From positions 1 to 64,000 of the forward strand of contig JBCCLH010000009.1 of NCBI GenBank assembly GCA_039026955.1: a stretch of DNA of 64,000 bases, written 5' to 3'. The position numbers were made by a program, and so were the translations under genes. How positions within the stretch are numbered: position 1 is the stretch's first letter; each line of letters opens with the position of its first letter. The DNA is from Kordia sp039026955 (GTDB lineage Bacteria; Bacteroidota; Bacteroidia; Flavobacteriales; Flavobacteriaceae). Positions 9,089 to 17,202 of the stretch are shown piece by piece. The notes under the pieces were generated by a model, which ran no database searches, was not told where the DNA came from, and saw only the letters and a program-made list of their open reading frames with translations.

Positions 9089-9346
9089 ATGAAATTACCT
9101 GTAATTAAACACTTAACACAGTTTATTGCCGAAAATGACGAGGATTATGTAGTGGAAACTATTGATACGTTGGAAGCATTGACAGAAGTTCCCTCTTTAA
9201 AAGATGAAGAACTAGACGTAATCGGTGAACTGATTTCCAATATGTACGGTGCAATTGAAGTACATAAAATGGAAAAAGCAGGAACACCAAGAAAAGAAGC
9301 GTTGAATAGTTTTATGCAACGTGTAATGGGTTCTATTGATAGGTAA
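9089..9346 (+). CDS. Small acidic conserved protein of the ahpC operon (DUF6952-like)
   Basis: 85 residues, no signal peptide. From memory, the sequence beginning MKLPVIKHLTQFIAENDEDYVVETIDTLEAL resembles the small family called DUF6952, repeatedly found next to AhpC and thioredoxin in Flavobacteriia. It is helical and acidic, without cysteines, so a redox-active role is unlikely; an adaptor or chaperone role for the AhpC system is only inferred from context. Third gene of the operon, 51 nt after the thioredoxin gene, followed by a strong terminator. Confidence 0.65.
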   Translation: MKLPVIKHLTQFIAENDEDYVVETIDTLEALTEVPSLKDEELDVIGELISNMYGAIEVHKMEKAGTPRKEALNSFMQRVMGSIDR

Positions 9347-9380
9347 TACGCTGAAAAGATGTACCACTGACATCCCGAAC

Positions 9381-9414
9381 AAAAAAGACTGCTCGAAAAA
9401 GCAGTCTTTTTTTT
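9381..9414 (+). terminator. Terminator of the ahpC operon
   Basis: AAAAAAGACTGCT and AGCAGTCTTTTTTT form a perfect stem with a short cgaaaa loop and a U-tract. Confidence 0.85.
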
Positions 9415-9479
9415 GATAACATTATGAGTGTTGCTCTTATACTACCAACGTAGTACGAAAGCTAAAAAATTGATTACAA

Positions 9480-9659
9480 TTAGTCTTCCATTAATTCTTC
9501 GATCTGATCTCTCACCCAATCAATTGCGCTTCCTGTATAATATCCTGCCCACCATATGAAGTTATGCTCTTCTTCACCTCCAGATATCGCTTGTTTCAAT
9601 TCTTTTTCATTTATTACTGTAACTTTCTCTTTTAATTGGTCCAATGATAATTTTTTCAT
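9480..9659 (-). CDS. GG-leader precursor peptide (bacteriocin/RiPP-like)
   Basis: 59 residues, too short for routine calling. The leader MKKLSLDQLKEKVTVINEKE plus LKQAISGG ends in a double glycine, the cleavage site of C39-type peptidase/ABC exporters; the 31-residue core is acidic, with aromatic residues (FIWWAGYY) and no cysteine. The next upstream gene encodes a clear paralog. From memory the leader resembles the GG-Bacteroidales natural-product precursors (TIGR04149-like). No modification enzyme or exporter is encoded in the window, so the product may be an unmodified secreted peptide or may be handled by enzymes elsewhere. Confidence 0.7.
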   Translation of the reverse strand: MKKLSLDQLKEKVTVINEKELKQAISGGEEEHNFIWWAGYYTGSAIDWVRDQIEELMED

Positions 9660-9768
9660 GGTTTTTATATATTTAAATTATGAATGATTTAGTTTTTAAA
9701 CTATCACTTTGTGTAACATAGCTACATAGCACTACTAGTTAGAAAGTCTGTGAATAGATTGAATATTC

Positions 9769-9936
9769 TTAATCTTCGGTTAACCAATACCATACCTCAT
9801 GTACATAGTAGTCTACCGTATCAAAGATTTCAACAAGAGTGTCTCCTACATCACCTCCAGCAATTGATTGTTGTACTTCACTTTCGTTGATTACATTTAA
9901 TTTGTCTTTCAATTCGTGTAATGATAGTTTTTTCAT
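9769..9936 (-). CDS. GG-leader precursor peptide, paralog
   Basis: 55 residues. Leader MKKLSLHELKDKLNVINESE then VQQSIAGG closely matches the neighbouring gene; the core (DVGDTLVEIF, then DTVDYYVHEVWYWLTED) is again acidic, aromatic and free of Cys. The leader is far better conserved than the core, a hallmark of precursor peptides. Both genes share similar AT-rich 5' flanks, suggesting recent tandem duplication. They are transcribed in the same direction, about 110 nt apart. Function is unknown. Confidence 0.7.
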   Translation of the reverse strand: MKKLSLHELKDKLNVINESEVQQSIAGGDVGDTLVEIFDTVDYYVHEVWYWLTED

Positions 9937-10175
9937 GATTTCTATATGTTTTATTTAGTTACTAATTTGGAAATTTTTCGCTTTCGCCAGATTTAATACT
10001 AAAGTAGTTGAAGCCTTTAGGCATTTTTAACTATAAATAATTTTAATGAATATCTGAACTAGCGAATACTTCTCTTACAAATAAAGTCAAATAATCGAAG
10101 ACAAATCTGACATAAGCGCCTTTAAAACTGAAAGTTGATATATTTTATTAAAATGGGAGAAATGCATATAGAAAA

Positions 10176-10214
10176 GGTTGCCCAAAAAGTAAATTCAATA
10201 CTTTTCAGACAGCC
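10176..10214 (-). terminator. Hairpin terminator of katG, member of a dispersed repeat family
   Basis: Read on the minus strand, GGCTGTCTGAAAAGTA pairs with UACUUUUUGGGCAACC (15 of 16 pairs counting G-U), followed by a T-rich run. The stem is the same word found in hairpins at 13792-13847 and 46837-46987. The rest of the 304-nt gap 9937-10240 shows no gene. Confidence 0.7.
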
Positions 10215-10240
10215 TTTTTATCTGTGAAGATTTGTAATAC

Positions 10241-12436
10241 TTATTTTATATCAAATCTATCTAAGTCCATTACCTTTGCCCAAGCAGCAATAAAGTCATG
10301 TACAAATTTATCTTTTGCGTCATTCGCTCCATATACTTCTGCTACGGCGCGTAGTTCTGTGTTTGATCCGAAAATCAAATCTGCACGTGAACCAATGTAC
10401 TTGATTTGTCCGTTTCTACGATCGCGTCCTTCAAACGTTTGTTCAGTTTCGTCGATAGCACCCCACGTCGTTGCAAAGTCTAATACATTCACGAAGAAAT
10501 CGTTTGTTAAGCTTCCTACATTGTCTGTAAATACGCCGTGATTCGATCCGTTGTAGTTGGCACCTAATACACGCAATCCTCCAACCAATACCGTCATTTC
10601 AGGAATAGAAAGTGTCAATAAGTTTGCACGATCTACCAACGCATCTTCTGCTGCCATTTGGATTCCAGATTTGATGTAGTTTCTAAATCCGTCAACTCTT
10701 GGCTGTAAGTTATTGAATGATTCGATGTCTGTTTGTTCTTGTGAAGCATCGCCTCTTCCTTGTGTGAACGGAACTGAAACATCAAAACCAGCATTTTTAG
10801 CCGCTTCTTCTACGCCGACATTTCCAGCCAATACAATTAAATCAGCCATAGAAATTGTTCCACTAAAAGAATTCTGAATTCCTTCTAAAATGTTTAATAC
10901 TTTATTTAATTCTACTGGATTGTTTACTTCCCAGCTTCTCTGTGGCTCTAAGCGGATTCTACCACCATTTGCACCACCACGCATGTCTGAACCTCTAAAC
11001 GTAGAAGCCGAAGCCCAAGCGGTTGTTACCAATTGCGAAACTGATAAACCTGAAACTAAAATCATTTTCTTTAGACTTTCAATATCTTCAGAAGTCAACG
11101 TATAATCTACTTTCGGAATTGGATCTTGCCAAATCAACTCTTCTTGTGGTACTTCTGGACCTAAGTAGCGATCAATTGGTCCCATGTCACGATGTGTTAA
11201 CTTGTACCATGCACGTGCAAAAGCATCTTCAAAAGCAGCGTGATCTTCGTGGAAACGCTTTGAGATTTCTATGTATGCAGGATCAGTACGCAACGCGATA
11301 TCTGCCGTAGTCATCATTAACTCTTGCGTCAAATTAGCATCTCCTGCTCTTGGAGCTGTACGTGCGTCTGATGCCGCGGTTGGCTTCCATTGGTGCGCGC
11401 CTGCTGGACTTTTTGTTAATTCCCAATCATAATTTAACAACACATCAAAATAATCAGCATCCCAAGTCGTCGGATTTGGTGTCCAAGGTCCTTCAATTCC
11501 ACTGGTAATAGCATCATCTAACACTCCTGAACCGTAAGAGTTTCTCCATCCTGTACTCATTTCTTCTATAGAAGCTCCGTGTGGTTCTGGGCCTACATAT
11601 TTATCTGGATCTGCAGCACCATGTGCTTTTCCAAAAGTGTGTCCACCAGCAACCAAGGCTACGGTTTCCTCATCATTCATTGCCATTCTTTTGAAAGTCA
11701 CGCGAATATCATGTGCCGATTTCATTGGATCAGGCACTCCGTTTGGTCCTTCTGGATTTACATAAATTAATCCCATATGCACCGCTCCTAAATGATCTTC
11801 TAATTCTCCTGTTTCGTAACGTTCTTCATTTCCAAGCCATTCATTCTCCATTCCCCAGTAAATATCTTGCTCTGGCTCCCAAACATCTTCACGTCCGCCA
11901 GCAAATCCAAAGGTTTTAAAGCCCATTGATTCTAATGCACAGTTTCCTGCTAAAATCATTAAATCTGCCCAAGAAATTTTACGTCCGTATTTTTGCTTTA
12001 CTGGCCACAATAACAAACGTGCTTTATCTAAGTTTCCATTATCTGGCCAACTATTTAAAGGTGCAAAACGGTGTGTTCCTGTTCCTGCACCTCCACGTCC
12101 GTCTCCTACTCTATACGTTCCGGCACTGTGCCAAGCCATACGAATCATAAATGGACCGTAATGCCCATAATCAGCTGGCCACCAATCTTGTGAGTCTGTC
12201 ATTACGTTAATCACATCTTGCTTTAATTCAGCATAGTCAATACTGTTAAATGCTTCTGCATAATTAAAGTCTTTCCCCATAGGATTTGGATCGTTCCCAT
12301 GTTGGCGAAGAATATTCAATTTTAGTTCATTAGGCCACCAATCTCTGTTTGTGGTTCCACCACCTGCAGTTTTTCGTTTTGCCGCACTGAACGTATCTGT
12401 TCCATGTCCGAAAGGACATTTACCTTCGTTACTCAT
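10241..12436 (-). CDS. katG: Catalase-peroxidase
   Basis: 731 residues, full length for KatG. A haem enzyme that dismutates H2O2 and acts as a peroxidase. Seen in the N-terminal catalytic half: distal R99, W102 and H103 (RMAWHSAGTYR), Y225 (GLIYVNPEGPNG) and M251, which with W102 form the family's Met-Tyr-Trp adduct, and proximal H266 (VAGGHTFGKAHG). The C-terminal half is the usual haem-free duplicate. Starts 'MSNEGKCPFGHG' as in related enzymes. Monocistronic, ending in a repeat-derived hairpin. Neighbours AhpC and Tpx make this a peroxide-defence block. Confidence 0.96.
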   Translation of the reverse strand: MSNEGKCPFGHGTDTFSAAKRKTAGGGTTNRDWWPNELKLNILRQHGNDPNPMGKDFNYAEAFNSIDYAELKQDVINVMTDSQDWWPADYGHYGPFMIRMAWHSAGTYRVGDGRGGAGTGTHRFAPLNSWPDNGNLDKARLLLWPVKQKYGRKISWADLMILAGNCALESMGFKTFGFAGGREDVWEPEQDIYWGMENEWLGNEERYETGELEDHLGAVHMGLIYVNPEGPNGVPDPMKSAHDIRVTFKRMAMNDEETVALVAGGHTFGKAHGAADPDKYVGPEPHGASIEEMSTGWRNSYGSGVLDDAITSGIEGPWTPNPTTWDADYFDVLLNYDWELTKSPAGAHQWKPTAASDARTAPRAGDANLTQELMMTTADIALRTDPAYIEISKRFHEDHAAFEDAFARAWYKLTHRDMGPIDRYLGPEVPQEELIWQDPIPKVDYTLTSEDIESLKKMILVSGLSVSQLVTTAWASASTFRGSDMRGGANGGRIRLEPQRSWEVNNPVELNKVLNILEGIQNSFSGTISMADLIVLAGNVGVEEAAKNAGFDVSVPFTQGRGDASQEQTDIESFNNLQPRVDGFRNYIKSGIQMAAEDALVDRANLLTLSIPEMTVLVGGLRVLGANYNGSNHGVFTDNVGSLTNDFFVNVLDFATTWGAIDETEQTFEGRDRRNGQIKYIGSRADLIFGSNTELRAVAEVYGANDAKDKFVHDFIAAWAKVMDLDRFDIK

Positions 12437-12642
12437 AATTTTTGATGTTTGATTAATTTATATTGCTTTTTCTAGTTTGTTTAAAATTACTCAATAAATG
12501 TTGAACAAATCATAAAACAAATTGATTGTTTTTATTTTATAATAGATTTTTACTATGTCCTGCTTCAGAAAAAATTAACGATAATTTACCATTTTTGGGA
12601 TAGAAAATGGCTATTTTTAACAATTATAAAAACTATTAAACC

Positions 12643-13149
12643 ATGGCATCAGTAACCTTACAAGGAAACGAATTTCATACTTCAGGAAGCTTACCAGAAG
12701 TTGGAGCAAAAGCTCCTGATTTTGCATTAACCGCAGCAGATTTATCTACAAAAACACTTGCAGACTATGCAGGATCAAAATTGGTATTAAATGTTTTCCC
12801 AAGTATTGACACATCAACGTGTGCGACTTCTGTACGTACATTTAATCAAGAAGCTAGTGAATTAGAAAATACCAAAGTGTTGTGTATTTCTCACGATTTA
12901 CCATTTGCACAGACGCGTTTTTGTGGTGCAGAAGGTTTGAATAATGTCATCAACCTTTCTGATTATAAAAACGGAAGCTTCGGAAAAGACTACGGATTAA
13001 ATTTCGTAGACGGTCCATTAGAAACATTACATTCGCGCGCAGTGGTTGTAATTGACGAAAACGGAACCGTAAAATATACCGAGCAAGTTCCTGAAATCGT
13101 AGATGAGCCAAATTACAAGGCGGCTTTGGAAGCATTATTAGATGATTAA
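12643..13149 (+). CDS. tpx: Thiol peroxidase (atypical 2-Cys peroxiredoxin)
   Basis: 168 residues, family length. Tpx reduces lipid and alkyl peroxides with electrons from thioredoxin. Seen: peroxidatic C60 in SIDTSTCATSVR and resolving C94 in FAQTRFCGAEG, spaced as in E. coli Tpx, and the LHSRAVVVIDENG strand. The stop overlaps the start of the next gene by 8 nt, so tpx and dgkA are translationally coupled. Confidence 0.94.
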   Translation: MASVTLQGNEFHTSGSLPEVGAKAPDFALTAADLSTKTLADYAGSKLVLNVFPSIDTSTCATSVRTFNQEASELENTKVLCISHDLPFAQTRFCGAEGLNNVINLSDYKNGSFGKDYGLNFVDGPLETLHSRAVVVIDENGTVKYTEQVPEIVDEPNYKAALEALLDD

Positions 13150-13501
13150 ATTCATTAAAGGAAGAATAAAAGGAGTTGGATATGCGTTCAAGGGCGCATA
13201 TCTGCTTATAACTACAGAAGCCAGCGTAAAAGCACAGTTTTTTATTGGCATTATGGTGACCGTTGCTGGATTTTACTTCGAAATTTCTCGCACAGAATGG
13301 ATTGTGCAAACACTTACCATCGGACTTATTATGAGTTTGGAAGGACTCAATACTGCTATTGAAGAAATTGCTGACTTCATTCACCCCGAACATCATAAAA
13401 AAATAGGACTCATCAAAGATTTAGCAGCTGGTGCTGTGTTTATTTTTGCCATTGCTGCCATCATTATTGGTTGCTTTATTTATATTCCAAAAATTATATA
13501 A
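13142..13501 (+). CDS. dgkA: Diacylglycerol kinase, DgkA family
   Basis: 119 residues with three membrane helices. It phosphorylates diacylglycerol or undecaprenol at the inner membrane (family). Seen: the N-terminal amphipathic part with FKGAYLLITTEASVKAQ and the catalytic core LEGLNTAIEEIADFIHPEHH, holding the conserved Glu and Asn residues. The start overlaps the end of tpx by 8 nt, the only sensible start, so coupling is certain if both are expressed. The pairing tpx-dgkA recurs in flavobacteria from memory. Confidence 0.9.
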   Translation: MIKFIKGRIKGVGYAFKGAYLLITTEASVKAQFFIGIMVTVAGFYFEISRTEWIVQTLTIGLIMSLEGLNTAIEEIADFIHPEHHKKIGLIKDLAAGAVFIFAIAAIIIGCFIYIPKII

Positions 13502-13595
13502 TCTCTCTTTCACATACAGTCTATTAAGCAAAAACTCTAAACGCGTTCATTTTTTTCTTACCTTCATAGTATTATTAACTTAAAATTATAACACC

Positions 13596-13784
13596 ATGAA
13601 AAAAAGAGAACTAAAGAGTTTAGCTTTAAACAAAAAATCAATTTCCAGTTTGGATGAAGCTGTAAAAGGTGGCGCAAAACCAATTGATTCACTAGTAATA
13701 CTCTGCAACAATACAGGATGTATAGGACCAGTGAGACAAACTTGTGGAATTGTCAATTGTGAGCTGCCTGCAGAAGAAAGTTAA
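13596..13784 (+). CDS. Cys-containing GG-leader peptide (lanthipeptide-type leader)
   Basis: 62 residues. The leader MKKRELKSLALNKKSISSLD ends at a GG (residues 25-26 in VKGGAKP), the same leader family as the six-gene array at 30.4-32.1 kb. The core has four Cys (LCNNTGCIG, QTCGIVNC) plus a few Ser/Thr. From memory this leader class is annotated as class I lanthipeptide (L1a leader) in Flavobacteriia. No LanB/LanC-like enzyme is in the window. Followed by a strong hairpin. Confidence 0.7.
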   Translation: MKKRELKSLALNKKSISSLDEAVKGGAKPIDSLVILCNNTGCIGPVRQTCGIVNCELPAEES

Positions 13785-13791
13785 TATAAAA

Positions 13792-13847
13792 AGCTGTCTA
13801 AGAAGTACAAAGTCCGATTTGACGAAATCTGTACTTTTTAGACAGCT
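13792..13847. repeat. Long palindromic hairpin, terminator-like repeat
   Basis: An 18-bp stem with a single G-U pair joins AGCTGTCTAAGAAGTACA to TGTACTTTTTAGACAGCT, then a T-rich tract follows. The right half and its flank (29 nt, 13818-13846) match, in reverse complement, the left end of the element at 46837, and the stem word recurs in the katG terminator. It lies 8 nt after the peptide gene's stop and probably terminates it. Confidence 0.8.
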
Positions 13848-14083
13848 ACTTTTTCTTTTTCTCTACCAATCTTTACGCTACTTCTATTTATACTTTATTT
13901 TACGGAAAAACGTTTCGCTTACAAATTAATTTTAAATATATTGCGCTGTAAGCACAATTTGTATTTTTACTCGATAGTAATAAAGCAACTGTACAAAGGC
14001 GTAACTCGATATTTTATTGTGAATTCCTTGCAATTATCTCGTGACTTATTCCAAGATAATTGACTATAAATAGCGATCCCTGA

Positions 14084-16555
14084 ATGGCAAAAAAGAAAAC
14101 CGTAAAAAAAACGAAAAAAACTCCAAGAGTCTCGAAATTCAAAAAACCTGATTTTACTTTTACCCGACAGCATCAAATTATATTGGGAAGTTTACTCATG
14201 TTGTTTGCAATCGCGTTGTTTATTGCCTTTGCTTCGTATTTCTTTACGGGCGAAGTCGATCAAAGTGCGTTAAGCAATACAGATGGTACTGCACAAACCC
14301 AAAATTGGATGCAGAAGTTTGGGGCTAAAATCAGTGACTTCTTTATTTACAGAGGATTTGGAGTAGCTTCTTTTATCTTTGCCAGCTTGCTTTTTGTGTC
14401 GGGATTGTATCTGTTAATGGATATCAAAAAGAAGTTATTTAACAAATGGTTTTGGGGAAGCGTCATTGTCATTTGGCTTTCTGTCCTTCTTGGATTTTTC
14501 TTTAACTCTGCTCCTATTTTAGGGGGAACGATCGGCTATGAAATCAATTCATATTTGCAAGTGTATATTGGTAAAATTGGAGTGGGATTGTTATTAGTTT
14601 TTGGTGCGATTATTTATGCGGTATTGCGTTTAAAGCTTACGCCAGAACAGGTCACAGCATATGTCAATAAAAGAAAGAACGATTTAAAAGATGATTTTGC
14701 TACGGAAGAAGCGACTGCGGTTGCCACTCCTGAAGCAGAAACTACGACGGATGCGCCAACAGAAACAGAAACTACGACCAAAGAAGAAGTGGTTGCCGAA
14801 ACAGAAGAAGCAACGGAGGAAAAAGTCGCAAAATCTGAATTTGAATTATCCGTAGAAAATTTACAACCTACGATTAAAAATCATTCGGTTGCTGAAACAA
14901 AAAAGAAGGAACCTGAACTGAAAGACACCTCTTTTGAAGTAGAAATCGCCAAAGAAGAAGAAACTGAAATTCAAGTTGAAAAAATTGTTGAAGAAAAAAC
15001 CGTTGCTGAAAATTTATCCGATAAATTAGTAAAAGAACACGGTGAATTCGATCCTACATTAGAACTCGGAAACTTCCGCTTTCCAACCATCGAATTACTA
15101 AAAGATTACACCAACGGAAGTTCAATCACAATCAATCAAGAAGAACTTGAAGAAAATAAAAATCAAATTGTCACAACACTTCGCAATTACAAAATAGAAA
15201 TTGCAAGCATCAAAGCTACCGTCGGACCAACGGTAACTCTTTACGAAATCATCCCAGAAGCTGGTGTGCGTATTTCCAAGATTAAGAATTTAGAAGACGA
15301 TATTGCACTTTCCTTAGCAGCCTTGGGAATTCGTATCATTGCGCCAATGCCAGGAAAAGGTACTATTGGGATTGAAGTGCCCAACAAAAAACCTGCGATT
15401 GTTTCCATGCGCTCTGCCATTGCTTCCAAGAAGTTTCAAGAAGCAGAAATGCAACTGCCAATTGCCTTCGGAAAAACAATTAGCAATGAAACTTTAGTGG
15501 TCGATTTAGCAAAAATGCCACACTTATTGATGGCAGGTGCCACAGGACAAGGAAAGTCGGTAGGACTGAATTGTATCTTGACTTCCATTCTCTACAAAAA
15601 ACATCCGGCAGAGGTAAAATTTGTCTTAGTCGATCCGAAAAAAGTAGAATTGACGCTTTTTAATAAAATTGAACGTCATTACTTAGCCAAATTGCCAGAT
15701 TCAGAAGAAGCAATCATCACAGATAATTCCAAAGTAATCAATACACTAAATTCACTTTGTATTGAGATGGATCAACGTTACGATTTATTGAAGAATGCCT
15801 TGTGTAGAAATATTGTGGAATACAATGCCAAATTCAAAGCGAGAAAACTGAATCCGAATGACGGACATAAATTTTTACCATATATCGTATTAGTCGTAGA
15901 TGAATTTGCCGATTTAATCATGACCGCAGGAAAAGAAGTGGAAACGCCTATTGCCCGTTTGGCGCAATTAGCACGTGCGATCGGAATTCACTTGATCATT
16001 GCGACACAGCGACCTTCCGTAAACGTAATTACGGGAATGATCAAAGCAAACTTCCCTGCCAGAGTCGCGTTCCGTGTGATGTCGAAAATAGATTCTCGTA
16101 CGATTTTAGACAATGCAGGCGCCGATCAATTGATTGGTCGTGGAGACATGTTATACACGCAAGGAAACGATTTAATTCGTATACAATGTGCTTTTGTCGA
16201 TACGCCAGAAGTAGAAAAAATCACCGATTATATTGGTGCACAAAAAGCCTATCCCGATGCATTTATGCTTCCTGAATATGTAGGCGAAGAAAGTGGCACA
16301 AGTCTTGATATAGACATCGCAGATAGGGACAAATTATTCCGTCAGGCAGCTGAAGTAATCATCATTGCACAACAAGGTTCTGCTTCGTTATTGCAACGCA
16401 AGCTCAAACTCGGGTACAACCGTGCAGGACGTTTGATTGATCAATTGGAAGCCGCCGGAATCGTAGGTCCTTTCGAAGGAAGTAAAGCACGCCAAGTGCT
16501 CGTCCCAGATATTTTAGCTTTAGAACAATTATTAGAAAATGAAAAAAATGGATAA
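14084..16555 (+). CDS. ftsK: DNA translocase FtsK/SpoIIIE
   Basis: 823 residues. It pumps chromosomal DNA through the closing septum. Order: basic N-terminus, four membrane helices (about 25-180), an acidic Thr/Glu-rich linker (200-320), the alpha/beta motor domain with Walker A GATGQGKSVGLN and Walker B IVLVVDEFADLI, and the C-terminal winged-helix gamma domain (about 750-815; QGSASLLQRKLKLGYNRAGR) that reads polar sequences. The end overlaps the lolA reading frame, starting a probable three-gene envelope operon. Confidence 0.95.
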   Translation: MAKKKTVKKTKKTPRVSKFKKPDFTFTRQHQIILGSLLMLFAIALFIAFASYFFTGEVDQSALSNTDGTAQTQNWMQKFGAKISDFFIYRGFGVASFIFASLLFVSGLYLLMDIKKKLFNKWFWGSVIVIWLSVLLGFFFNSAPILGGTIGYEINSYLQVYIGKIGVGLLLVFGAIIYAVLRLKLTPEQVTAYVNKRKNDLKDDFATEEATAVATPEAETTTDAPTETETTTKEEVVAETEEATEEKVAKSEFELSVENLQPTIKNHSVAETKKKEPELKDTSFEVEIAKEEETEIQVEKIVEEKTVAENLSDKLVKEHGEFDPTLELGNFRFPTIELLKDYTNGSSITINQEELEENKNQIVTTLRNYKIEIASIKATVGPTVTLYEIIPEAGVRISKIKNLEDDIALSLAALGIRIIAPMPGKGTIGIEVPNKKPAIVSMRSAIASKKFQEAEMQLPIAFGKTISNETLVVDLAKMPHLLMAGATGQGKSVGLNCILTSILYKKHPAEVKFVLVDPKKVELTLFNKIERHYLAKLPDSEEAIITDNSKVINTLNSLCIEMDQRYDLLKNALCRNIVEYNAKFKARKLNPNDGHKFLPYIVLVVDEFADLIMTAGKEVETPIARLAQLARAIGIHLIIATQRPSVNVITGMIKANFPARVAFRVMSKIDSRTILDNAGADQLIGRGDMLYTQGNDLIRIQCAFVDTPEVEKITDYIGAQKAYPDAFMLPEYVGEESGTSLDIDIADRDKLFRQAAEVIIIAQQGSASLLQRKLKLGYNRAGRLIDQLEAAGIVGPFEGSKARQVLVPDILALEQLLENEKNG

Positions 16556-17195
16556 CATGAAAAAATTAGTTTTAGTGTTGGTGTTAAGCGTATTTACATT
16601 CAATGTAAGTGCACAAAATGCGCAAAAAGCAAAAAAACTATTAGATGAAGTTTCTGCCAAAGTAAACAGTTATGAAAACATTCAAATCGACTTTAAGTAC
16701 GAATTGAACAACAAAGAAGCCAATACCAAACAAGAATCCAAAGGAAATGTAACTTTAGAAGGTCAAAAATATTTACTCAATTTCTTAGGCTTCACCAAAA
16801 TTTACGATACAAAAAAAGTATACACGATCGTTCCGGCTAATGAGGAAGTGACTATTTCTGACTTAGACGATGATGAAACAGGCTTGTCGCCTTCCGAAAT
16901 GTTAACCTTCTACAAAAAAGGATATTCCTACGCGTGGGACATTCTACAAAATGTACGCGGTAGAAAGATTCAATACATCAAGTTAACGCCAACAAATTCA
17001 GAATCAGACATTAAAAATGTATTGTTGGGTATTGATGAAAAAACAAAACATATCTACAACCTAATTGAGACAGGGAAAAACGGTACAATCACTACTTTAA
17101 CTGTTAATTCTTTTAAAACAAATCAGCCATTATCAAAAAGCTTATTTATATTTGACGAATCGAAATACGAGGACTATTATATAGATAAAAACTAG
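16539..17195 (+). CDS. lolA: LolA-like outer-membrane lipoprotein carrier
   Basis: 218 residues from the ATG at 16539, which overlaps ftsK by 17 nt; a second in-frame ATG at 16557 (giving MKKLVLVLVLSVFTFNVSAQ) is just as plausible and makes a cleaner signal peptide. The mature part has the LolA fold pattern (AKKLLDEVSAKVNSYENIQIDF, then beta strands). LolA shuttles lipoproteins across the periplasm to the outer membrane. The position between ftsK and an LptF/G permease is the usual flavobacterial context. Confidence 0.85.
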   Translation: MKKMDNMKKLVLVLVLSVFTFNVSAQNAQKAKKLLDEVSAKVNSYENIQIDFKYELNNKEANTKQESKGNVTLEGQKYLLNFLGFTKIYDTKKVYTIVPANEEVTISDLDDDETGLSPSEMLTFYKKGYSYAWDILQNVRGRKIQYIKLTPTNSESDIKNVLLGIDEKTKHIYNLIETGKNGTITTLTVNSFKTNQPLSKSLFIFDESKYEDYYIDKN

Positions 17196-17202
17196 GCTAC
17201 TT

